Shown here piece by piece: positions 23,396 to 34,060 of a stretch of 64,000 nucleotides of DNA. Each line of letters begins with the position of its first letter. Position 1 is the stretch's first letter. The DNA comes from Poecilobothrus nobilitatus (Eukaryota > Arthropoda > Insecta > Diptera > Dolichopodidae), in assembly GCA_947095535.1 (NCBI GenBank), contig OX352772.1, positions 45,031,445 to 45,095,444 of the forward strand, given 5' to 3'. The notes under the pieces are model-generated. The model did no database searches, was not told the origin of the DNA, and saw only the letters and a program-made list of their open reading frames with translations. A program made the position numbers and the translations under genes.

Positions 23396-24990
23396 CAAAA
23401 AAAACAACTAATATATGAAATAATTTCTTGTTATAAAAAAATTTTGTATGAAAAAACAAATTTTTGTATGCTTCTACTCTCTCTGAAAAAGCTGTTTTCA
23501 ACATGAATGAAATTATATAACAAAAGGTAGCCAAACGGATATATAAACAAATAAACACAGACAAATTAATATAAAAGAATGCTAACTTTTTTGTACTCTA
23601 CGAGATGGTAACCGTGCATGATAGACAGAAAAATCAATACCGACAAGTTATTGTAAAAGCATGTATGAATTAGTAAAAAATCATGTCGCTTCGTTACACT
23701 ATTCTTCTGTCTTTTAGGTTAGGAGTTCAAACGTTAAAGGTAAAAATGAAAAATGTTCAATATCGGTACAACTGTAGATTTTTGACATTTATGGACATTT
23801 TTTTGTAAGTGAAATGTAATAATTTAAATTCAAACATTATAATTCACTATAGCGCCCTAAACCGTCAAAAAATATCCAGAAGTAAAATAAATACAAGTTT
23901 CTTCTCTTTCATTTGACTTTTTATAATGAATATAACAAATAGATGCTAATGTACTTTTTTATCATTTCTATATTTTCAATCAAAATGTTTTTTTTTAATT
24001 TTTATTAAATACATAGGAAATTAGTTGATAGTTTTGGATATTAGTCATGAATTTGGAAAAAATCACAATTATCGAGTGAAATGCAACTGTCAAATTCTAC
24101 ATGAAATTATGATTACACTAACATTTTACGAAAAAGTTAATTATACAAAATGGCAGCACTATTGTGTTAACACACAAGTGCAACTGACTTCGAAGATAGC
24201 TAAATTTAAAAAAATTATAACAGTTATTATATAGCGCTTGTTTAGAATTGATGAAAGGAATAGTGTTCTTAACAAAAAAATTTAAATAAAAAAACCTTAC
24301 AAGAAAATATTTGCCATATAATAATAAAGAATGCTTTTAATTCTAATTATGCTTAAATAAATATCTTTTCATTTTCGTAGCAAGAATATTTTTGAAAAAC
24401 TCAGATTTTATTTTATTTGAGTGTTGCCTAGAATTGATGAAAATTACAAATACGACATTCAAAGAGTCAAGGTCAACTTTGTAAATATTAACAACAATAT
24501 TTCCCTAATTTTTATTTAACTTGACGAAGCAGTACCTAGTACTAAAGGATATATAACCTATTGTTTGTCAAAAAATTAAGATGATATTTAATGGGTTAAA
24601 GTTCCACACACTCATAGAGAACTTATGCTCGTTCTACTCTCCTATAATGAATTTTGATGATTCTCATCAAAAAGGCAATCTACAGTCAATTAATATTACA
24701 TTAATTAATACTGCACTTCTAAAATTGCAATCGATATAAGTTGTATTTATTTAAAAATTTATTTACAATTACTCATATTAAATGAGTAATAATTTTCAAT
24801 TGAGTTATATTTATCAGTATTATTAGTTTTCTATTAATAATTTATATATGTTACTGGAAACCAAATATGAAAACTTTGAATAAATGGACGGTATATCATA
24901 GTTTATAGAATAATCACTACTTTGATACTTAGAGATATTGACAGTATTTATTCTTCTTCTTCTGTTGACATTCTGTAACTGGATGTACGG
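23396..24990. other. AT-rich sequence without a recognised feature
   Basis: Two modest frames lie here (minus 23295-23564, plus 24025-24234). Neither shows a domain, a signal peptide or a repeat copy elsewhere in the window. 'tagaattgatgaaa' occurs near 24244 and 24430, too short to define a repeat. Confidence 0.4.
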
Positions 24991-25349
24991 CGACTATACT
25001 TCAGAATATTTTTAAAACTTTTTTTTTTTTTTTGGTTATGGATATAGACTGGTATATTCGTCAAGATTTTTGACTTTATCAACTACCTCGCCTACTATTC
25101 GTACCTCTTCAGATTTTCATTTTTTATGACAATTGCCTTTTTTTGTTACAAATATTTTTTAATTATAAATTTTTAAAATTATTATAATGTATATGTATAG
25201 ACACTATCACGTGATAATTTTGTTTGTTTATTTCTTTTACAATAATTCCTATTTAATATGGCGCATTCTATATACATATATTATATTATTAATATATTAA
25301 TTTGAAATTCTACAACCACTTACTGTCAAGTCAGTTTTTGAATGTATTT
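24991..25349. other. AT-rich sequence without a recognised feature
   Basis: A poly-T run at about 25019-25034 and AT-rich DNA lead up to the LINE insertion. No gene or repeat copy was recognised. Confidence 0.4.
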
Positions 25350-25360
25350 AACTATGACGC
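25350..25360. repeat. Target site duplication, 5' side of LINE insert
   Basis: 'aactatgacgc' is repeated without mismatch at 25619-25629. Confidence 0.8.
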
Positions 25361-25618
25361 ATCCAACTATTAACTATACTATCCAAAGCGAACAAAAGAA
25401 CAAACAAATATAACCAGAATGGCTCTAGAATGGAATCCCGAAGGAAGTCGAAGGTGAGGCCGACCCAACAACACCTGGCGTCGAACACTATACAGCCGAG
25501 TTAGCCAGAAATGGGCAAACTTGGGTGGGAATTAAAATATCTGCTAACAATAGAGAGTAATGCAGGAGGCAAGTGGATTTTCTATGCTCCCACGAGGAGT
25601 AACAGAAAAAAACAAAAA
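25361..25618 (+). mobile_element. 5'-truncated LINE, C-terminal ORF end, flanked by target duplication
   Basis: The plus strand encodes 'ALEWNPEGSRR', a stop, then 'GRPNNTWRRTL' (about 25422-25492). A frame change leads to 'IKISANNRE', a stop, and 'CRRQVDFLCSHEE' followed by a stop (about 25530-25605). This matches the C-terminal signature of many animal non-LTR retrotransposon proteins, remembered as ALxWNPqGxRxxGRPxxTWRR...W...A..R..W...V..LCS. An A-rich 3' end and an exact 11-bp flanking duplication show an individual, 5'-truncated insertion of about 258 bp. Two internal stops and a frameshift make it non-functional. Confidence 0.85.
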
Positions 25619-25629
25619 AACTATGACGC
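25619..25629. repeat. Target site duplication, 3' side of LINE insert
   Basis: This is an exact copy of 25350-25360, immediately after the A-rich tail. Confidence 0.8.
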
Positions 25630-26226
25630 GTATTATTAAATATTAGATGTATCTTAATATTGTCATGGATAATTGTAATAATTTATTTTAAACTTATTTG
25701 TAATTTTTATTTTTTTATTTTATTGTGTATATATATAACAAATTTTTTTTTTCATTTTTATATTTAGTAATATTTTCACATACACAATAAAACAAAGTAT
25801 AGAAAAAAAAAAAACAAAAAAATATAAACTTATGTACTTTGGATTTGTGAAAATCTGTTTTAACTTTTCTTTTCGGTACATATTATTATTATCATCATCC
25901 TTTTGCCAACAATGTAAATTTTCAAATGATCTTAATATATTACTTTTTTATAAAGCAAAAAAAAAAAATCTATCTATAGATATATATTTTATTATGTTTA
26001 TTTTTTTTTTAAATATTTTATATATATACATAAATAAGTATATAAAATGGATTAAATAAAATGAATGTTTTGAAAATTATATTCTTAAGTTTCTTTGAAT
26101 ATCTTTACTTTTTAGATATTTTTAATAAAAAACATTTTTTTTTTTTCATTTATTCTTTATATCATTTTGTATATATTAATAAATATATATCTATGGGTTT
26201 ATAATCACATTATATGTATATATGTA

Positions 26227-26286
<60 letters not shown>

Positions 26287-27010
26287 AATAATGAAAATGA
26301 ATAAATCTTAAAATAATTTTAGCCAAAAAAAAAGTATATAAACTTATAATAATCACATTTATGTAGAAATACATACATACATACATCCATAAATAAGTTT
26401 AAATGTATGGGTTTGTTAAAAAAAAGAAAATTTATTTTATAATATTAAAAATTACTCTAAAAAAAAAATATAATAAAAATGAACTAGTAATTGCAAACAA
26501 AACTAAATATAAGAAAAAAAAAAGAAAACTCAAAAGAAAAACTCATTGACTTTGTATCCAATTTTTTATTTTTGTTTTTTTGCGATTTTTTTACTTTCCT
26601 TTTTTGCTTATTGCATCTCCATTTTTTTTTTTTTTTGGTTTTTCTATGAAAATTTTCTTTTATTTCTTATTACAAATAATACTTGTTATATCCTCATCAT
26701 TTATATATAGTAATAAATTTATTGAATGTTTGTATGAATGTGTATTGGTATTTGGGTCAAAAATAAAAAGAAAAGAAACAGTTAAAAAAAAAAAAAAAAA
26801 TGTTGTAAATTGAATTTACTAGTAATGTATCTACTAAATTTATTATTATTATTAGTATGTAGCATCGTTTTTTTTTTTTTTGTTTTGATTGTAAAGGAAA
26901 AAAAAAAATTAGATATGAGAAAATATCACATGATATAAGGACAACAAAAAAATTAAGCTTGAAATTGAGATTGAAAAATTCTATAAAAAAAAAAAAAAAG
27001 TTAAGCTAAA
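25630..27010. repeat. Low-complexity block with long (TA)n
   Basis: A TA/TATG microsatellite runs from about 26210 to 26286, the longest in the window. A short 'acat' array lies at about 26370-26390. The frames at 25832-26059 and 26580-26813 are low-complexity. Confidence 0.75.
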
Positions 27011-27561
27011 AGGTAATCTAAAGATCATAATGTAGATGTTTTTTAAATATCTGATTTAAAAATGTGCGAAATGATGAAATAGATCAAGTACTGTGGTAAT
27101 CCTCTCAACAATATAAAGTTTAAATTTTTCTGATAGTGCATGGTAAACTTACACTTTGTACAATATGATAAATGGAAAAATAAGACTGTTTCAAAAAAAA
27201 AAATGTATCTATAAATAATTTGTATTAATTTACTATTTTTGATTTATTATTTATTAAGAAAATTCGTTTCAATCTTTATTGAAAAATTTTTAAGTTTCCT
27301 AAAGGGAATCGGAAAAGAGAGTTGTTTTTCGATAACATTATTAAGGTGTCATTCCTTCACTTTGAATTTTAAGAGGTGGGTTTAGGAGGTGTTTTTATTT
27401 TATTCAATATATTTTCTAAACAATGAAAAACTCTTTAATATTATTTCTCTAATTTAAGCCTGCACTGAATACTTTTAAAAACATCATAACCTTTACAACA
27501 ATTTCAGATATATAAAAGATATAAATTAACTCTACTGTTGCCTAATGACTGGTTAAGTTAT
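27011..27561. other. AT-rich spacer without a recognised feature
   Basis: No gene or repeat was recognised. The region ends at the CAGGGTG transposon-like terminus. Confidence 0.4.
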
Positions 27562-28080
27562 ATATACAGGGTGATTCATAAGTAAATGCATTGACATAAA
27601 GCATTGTGTAGGCCGTAGTGGATAATGTGTGGGCAAAAGTTTTGTATGGGGATTAGATTGCGGGGCCCAATAGTTTTAGAGCTGTGAAGTCTCTTACACT
27701 TGGTACACTTGGTACAATCTTTCTTCTTTTGATTAAAATGATCATAACTTCTGTTAGAAACAAGATTAAAACATTCTGAAAAATGTTTTCAAAAGTATGT
27801 AAAAGAAGTATTGTTTGTTAATATATTCATTTAAATCTCTATCTTTTTTAGTTTTTGCTCTAAAACGTTTTAAAGTTGATAATTTTAAATTTTTTTTAAA
27901 TTTGTAATAGAAGAAAATGTCATTTTGTTAGTAACTTAATATGAAAAGTTTTTTATATGATAACGTCTGGGATCTTATTTTATGATTCACATTTTCAATA
28001 ACGTTTGTAGTTTTGACGAGTTTTTGATTTCTTCATATGATTATGACATTTGTTTACAACTTTGTCACCAAAGGCTAACG
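27562..28080 (+). mobile_element. Possible transposon terminus starting TACAGGGTGATTCATAAG
   Basis: The sequence 'tatacagggtgattcataag' is followed by unusually G-rich DNA ('gcggggcccaatag' near 27660) in an AT-rich landscape. The CAGGGTG start next to TA is shared with the inverted ends of the MITE at 60162-60691 and is common in arthropod TIR elements. No inverted partner was found downstream, so the right boundary is arbitrary. It may be a truncated or decayed element. Confidence 0.4.
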
Positions 28081-30978
28081 ATTAAATTTCTTTAAATATC
28101 GAAGTAAGAAATAATAGGATACTATGAAATTAAAAACATCAGTTTTTAAAATATGTTACAAAAATTTAAGATAAAGTTTAAAATAACTTAAATATCTAAA
28201 AAATATGGGCAAAAATATTAGTAAAATATACATATTTTGAATCTAGAGACATTTTTCATAGTTCACATGTATATTTCATAAAATTTTAGCTAAGTTTAAT
28301 TTTTACTTTCGTTTTATAAGACAAAGATTATAAGACGGATATTGTTTATCAATCAGAAAAATTATTTGACAAGTATAATTAGACTTAGTAACTGTTAAGA
28401 TGTTCTTTGGACGGTCATTCTTCTTAATAGAATAAAACATCAAATAATATGAGTAAGTATAAGTTCTAATTTGGTGAGTGTTGCGTACACAAAATCTTAT
28501 TTTTTTTTTTGATTTTTTAATAATTTTTTGCAATTACAATCACATTTTTGTTAACAACATTTCATTATTTTTCACTATTTTTGAAAACGTGAACAAATAT
28601 AGATTCTTATTAGACTTAAATAAAAATCGGAAACTTTTTTTTGTTAGAAATATAAAATTTACTATATAAAACGCATTATCCTTAATCCTTAGAAGACGGA
28701 AATGAAAATCAACCTTTTAGACAAACATTATTTTTATTGCATAATTTTAGGATATTGAAATGGTGTTGAACTTAATTTAGCCATATAAATTATAAAATTC
28801 TTATTTTAAAGTATTTTAGAATTAGGTTTTAGTTAACCTTATAATAAACAAAATCGAAAACAATATTATCAATCATTAAGGATATCATTATTTATAAGAA
28901 GGAAAAATTAAACAATAAGTGTCGAATTTGTTCTTTGATTTTTTATCATGACATCCTTTTATTTTATCCCTTTATATTTCTAACTTTATCATTTGATTTT
29001 ATTTTTGATCTTATATTTTTTTTTTATTTTTTGGTTTTGTTTGTTTTTTTTTTGTGCTGAGCACATAAATATGGCGGCGATATCTAAAAAATTTATTATT
29101 AACTTAGAAAACTCTAATATATCACTCGGTGAATTTGAAAGAAATAAATTTCAAATGAATTATATTTTAATGATGTATAATGTATTTTTGTAATTATTTG
29201 TGTATTTGTAATAAGAATGTTATAATATATTATTATGTAGTTTTTATTTTTTTTTTTTTTAGAAAAATTGCATTGGTAAAATTTGAAAATTTAATTCTAT
29301 TTAAATATCAAAAAAAAAAAAAATGCTAATGGCGCCAGTCATTTCATATGAATGTTAGTGAATTTAAGTTTGGATATTTTACAATATTATATACAAGTAA
29401 ACATTTTTTTAAATTTTAAATATTATGATTTTTGATTTTTCAACATTTTTATTCTAACAATTTAATCCTTTTTAAATTAATGAAAATAATATTAACCGTA
29501 TCACCATATAACCATAATCTGACAACCATAACTGATGAAAAATATTTGCCTATCTTCAGGTAATTGGCCTAATTATTAAGATTTGGTATTCGACTAACTA
29601 ATCCGAAGGAGAACAGCTTTTTAGGTAATTTTTTTTTTTAATCTTTAGGGGAAAAAACGAAAATTATATATCCTACTATTTAAAAAATTAAATATCTGAA
29701 CTGGACTATATCTGAATATTACCATTAGATCTGCTATATTTTATTAGGGTACACATAAAATCATTTAAATTTCTTAAGTATCATTGATGTGTCTTAAAAA
29801 AGACATTTTAAACAAATTATGTAAGATCTGGTGAAGTTATGAATTATTTTGGGGTATTTGGATTGTCAGCTATAGGCATAATGTCCAAAAAATTTGTAAG
29901 GAAGAAAATATTGAATCTGGTGATGTACTTTTTCTTTGTAAATAACTTGGTATTAAAGTACTACAGGCTGTCGTATTACAAAAGCTATTTTTATGACTTA
30001 GTTTAAGAAATTTGAAAAGTTCTTTATTATAGAGACTATCCAATTTAAAAATTTGCTGATTATCAATGAAAGATACAATAATTATTCAGTCAAAAAGAAA
30101 AAATAATATTAGAAAATTTTTAAAATTGATGTTTAGATCTTTTCAATATTTGAGATTGAAAAGCTGATAAAAAAAACTTCTGCTGAAGTTTATTTCTCGT
30201 ACAATTTTATATAACGTATACAATAAAAAGCTAAGCATGTATATTTTTTGATTGTGATATACTTTTTTATATTAGTTAAGTAATAAATCATTTTTATGCT
30301 TTAAACCGACTAATTTATTTTTTTGCATAGTTTATTGCATATTTGTTGGAGTTAAAGTATTATTAATACCGTTAAGGTACTCATAACGAACGATGTTCGG
30401 TCCAAATTTGTATAATATAAATACTTATGACATGCCTAAATCGAGTAATACTAAATTAACATATTTGCTGATGACACTTCAGTTTCTAGTAATCTGGTCT
30501 CTGGTTATTATATAACATTGAAATAATTAATTTGTTATTATTATATACGAGGATTTTCATAAATGATGAATATCAATGAACTTTGAAAAAACAAATTTTA
30601 TATTTTTTATTCGGAAACGAAAATTTGTACACTTTATCCACTCATTAATAGGAAACGCAACTTTTCAACGGATAACAAGTTAATTATAATGAAGGTGGTT
30701 TTCCAACTAATTTTAACTTATGCTTGTCCGCTTTTACAAAATATAGCAGATAGACATAAAAAAAAAAATTGCATGCGCAAAATAAAATATTATAAATAAT
30801 GCTGAATAAGTTATTTTACTTTTCTACTTGAAGATTAATTATAATCTAACGAAGATTAGGTTAGTTTCGGAAATAATATCTCAAATATCTTTAAATTTTA
30901 TGGAAAAATGAAGCTATTCATAAATATAGCAAAATATTCAAAAATATAGCTCAGAACATCAACCCTACCCTTCAAATT
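28081..30978. other. AT-rich sequence without a recognised feature
   Basis: Several short frames (28303-28533 minus, 28478-28669 plus, 28993-29193 plus) have no recognisable domain, and the first two overlap on opposite strands. I saw no RNA gene, and no second copy of any part elsewhere in the window. Confidence 0.4.
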
Positions 30979-31640
30979 TTTACTGTGGCATCAAAAAGTG
31001 GTTATAGCCATTATAGTAGATAGGAAAAACCTTATTATTATTACAAAAATTCACCTATCACTAGAAACTGACGTGTATAATGCGGAATTAGTTGCCTTAT
31101 ATGAAGCTATTAAGATAACTTATGATACCATAATTATGAGACTAGTTTAATATGCTCAGATAGTCTAAGTGCTTTAAACTTTATTAAAAAACAAACAGCC
31201 ATTGAAATTGAACAAAACAATTAGAAATATATTCTCTAACACAAATAAAGAAATTATAGTGATATGAATCCCCTGTTACTATTGTATCAGTCGTAATGAG
31301 TATCAGTCGTAATGAGCTAGCGGTAAACATTGCCATAAAAATTCCGACATTTACCTTTCCATATACGCCATACCGCTCTAAAATATACGTTATAAAAAAA
31401 ATCATAGAAAATGTTAGACAAATAAGGTATAATCTATCCAATAATTTTCTTCAGTGTCATTGGCCCGTTGCAAATGATCTTCCTGTGTGTGCTATAGAAA
31501 ACAAAACTTTAGATAGGATAATAGCTAGAATTACATTAGGCTTGTACCTATATAACAAAAAAATATTTGTTTGAAAAAATCTCAGCCATCATCCTGCAAC
31601 TTCTGCCATAATGTAATGTCAATAAAATATATCTACCTCA
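30979..31640 (+). pseudogene. LINE RNase H domain relic
   Basis: Joined across frameshifts, the plus strand carries the landmarks of the RNase H domain of a non-LTR retrotransposon polyprotein. They are 'FTVASKSG' near 30979 (family FTDGSK; first catalytic Asp lost), 'DVYNAELVALYEAIK' near 31070-31114 (catalytic Glu kept), 'CSDSLSALNFIKK' near 31152-31190 (catalytic Asp kept) and 'RNELAVNIA' near 31308 (family NELAD; final Asp replaced by Val). Downstream, 'CNFCHN' near 31596 recalls the CxxC of the following cysteine-rich segment. The type is Jockey/I/R1-like. The 92-residue frame at 31296-31574 is just its last open stretch. It cannot be active. Confidence 0.75.
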
Positions 31641-31946
31641 AGCACTGAAACCTAAAAATGAAAATGTGAATAATAGAAGAAATTGCTAAATTATTCCAAA
31701 TACAAAATAACTCAAATCAATATATATATGTAGAAAAGTAAAAAAGGAGGAAAACTAAGAAATATAGATTTGTTATTATTAGTCTTTTAATTATTAACTA
31801 AGTATAACGATGATAAAAAAATAAATTCTAAAAAATGTTTATAAAAAAATTGTTTGTAAATAAAATAATTTAAACTGGATTAAAATTAAATTAACAATAA
31901 ATTTGTAAATAGATAAATGTTTAATAATACGAATAATCTAATATAC

Positions 31947-33230
31947 TAAAAGCGCACATTTCCAAAAGACAATACAAACTGTTTAGAATTGTGACTTGCA
32001 CAAAAATTTGAAAATTTCATACAAAAAGAAAAAAAAAGAAAATAGAACTTTTCTGGAATTTTGAGGGGCTGTAAGTCCGGAACTTTATATAACTAAAAAA
32101 ACAGTTAAAACACGTAAAAATATATTACTGGAGCTTTAATTTTTATGTCTTACCCAAGAAATACCCAAAAAAAATTTGTACAGGTGCCTAAAAATAGAAT
32201 ATTTTCAATATTTGAGGCGTAATAACTCTTAAACAGGGGATGCTACCAAAAAATTTTTCAAGAAAATTTATAATAATTCAAAAAGTTCTTTCTTGTCTCA
32301 AAATTTCAGATTCAGATATCTCAAAGCGTGCCGGAGTTATGAAAAAAGAAATATCATACGAAATTTGGTTTTAACATAACGGTAAATTTAAACAGTAAAT
32401 TACAAAATATTGCATAATTTTGATATTGTTTTATAGAGGTAAGAAAATTTCTGGTCTTCTAGTGTTTTTAGATTGTAAAATTACTACGCAGCGCCTGAGA
32501 TATATATATCTGAAAATAGGGCTTTTTTGCAATTTTGGGGGGCTATAACGTTGGAACCCTATACAATTAAAAGAAACCATTAACACAAATAAAAATATAT
32601 TACTGGAGCTTTAATTTGTTTGTCTTGCCGAAGAAAAATGTGTACAGGTGCTTAAGTTACAGGTGTTTAAAAATAGCAAACTTTCTATTTTGAGCCCTAA
32701 TAGCTCATAAACAGGGTGCGGTGCAAAAAAATTTTCTGAGCAAACTTACACTAATTCTAAAAGTTCTTTCTTGCCTCAAAATTTTAAGCCCCTATCTAAA
32801 AGTGTGCCGAGTTATGAAGGTAGATAAATCATGCAAAATTTGATTTTTACATAACGGTAAATTTGAATACTAAATTTAAAAACTATATATAATTTTTATA
32901 TTGATTTATAAAAAAAGAAGGTAAAAAAAATTCCTGTCGAATGGCGTTTTCAGATTGAAAAAATGTTAAGCGAAACATAAAATATACGCGTATAAAAATA
33001 GGGGCTTTTTCAAAGTTTGATAGCTGTAGTTCTCTGATGGATGGGGCTACATGAAAAACTTGTTCCACAAAATTAATTTTTTTATGAAACCTACCCATGG
33101 TTAAATTTTTTTTCTCTATCTTTAACGGTGTAGAAGTTTTGTAACTGAACAGACGGACAGACGGACGGACGGACAGAGTGAAATTAATAGGCACATTTTT
33201 TCAAAATATTTTTGGAAATGTGCTAAAAAA
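31947..33230 (+). mobile_element. Family R element, copy 1: 1.28 kb, inverted ends, tandem interior
   Basis: The left end contains 'gcacatttccaaaa' and the right end 'ttttggaaatgtgc', perfect reverse complements extended by A/T bases. The interior is about 2.4 tandem units of about 475 bp. The phrases 'aaatatattactggagcttt' (about 32117 and 32595), 'acataacggtaaattt' (about 32377 and 32851) and 'aaaagttctttcttg' (about 32279 and 32758) recur at that spacing. The right subterminal region has GGAC steps (about 33150-33175). No conserved frame exists; a 103-residue minus-strand frame reads through the GGAC cluster and is spurious. I infer a non-autonomous DNA-type element; the mobilising family is unknown. 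A target duplication is not evident beyond possible TA. Confidence 0.75.
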
Positions 33231-34060
33231 CCAAATCACATGTAAGGGTTTTATTTACATTTTCATTGCAATTATTAAATTTTATAGTTGTGAAGAATCT
33301 AAGCTTTGTATCTTATTAGCCTTCAGGTATAAAACTAAAATTTTAAACTAATAAAAATTGAATAGAAATGAAATTCATGAAGTTTAAATTTGAATAAATG
33401 AAGTTTTCATTTATTTCAAATTTAATCCTTTAATTTTCGAAATATATTTCTTTACACCCTACCTACCGGTTATTTTTGTTACATTATATTATATTTTTCT
33501 GTAATTTCGATTTTGGCCTTTTAACAACACAATCACAGCAAGTTGATTCAGAATATTGACAGATGTGTATATGTACTTTAAAATCTTTTATTGATAAAAA
33601 GTTCATCTTAGTTAAAAAAAAAAACCAAATATTTAAAAATCTACAGCTATGACAATAAATGAACTACAAAATTCAATCTATAAAAAAAGAATTAGGTACA
33701 AGAAAGATACAAAAAAAAAAAAATTTAACTAAACTTTCTGTTTGTGTCTTTTCTATATACAATACAAAATTGAACTTAAATGTTAAATGTTACTTATTTG
33801 ATGGAAATTATTGTTTTTCTCTATTCTATTCTTGTCATATATTTTAGTAAAATATCAAAATGTCATTACAATGTTATTTTATGCTCTAAAATATACTTTA
33901 TTTATATTTTTACTTATAACTATCTATATAGATTTATAACATAAATATCTTTAGATACATATTTATATAGGTAACCATAATGTCATTTTTAGTTTAGATC
34001 TCTTGAGAAAAACTTTTTATTCAAGCATAAAAATGTTAGAAAATTTACGTTTTGAGCCAA
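33231..34060. other. AT-rich sequence without a recognised feature
   Basis: No gene or repeat was recognised. The 62-residue frame at 33659-33847 is lysine-rich and unremarkable. Confidence 0.4.

Noticed and set aside
32883..33194. 103-codon minus-strand frame with a serine/arginine/proline-like start
   Set aside because: It lies inside family R and reads through the GGAC cluster. The frame is not conserved in copies 2 and 3.
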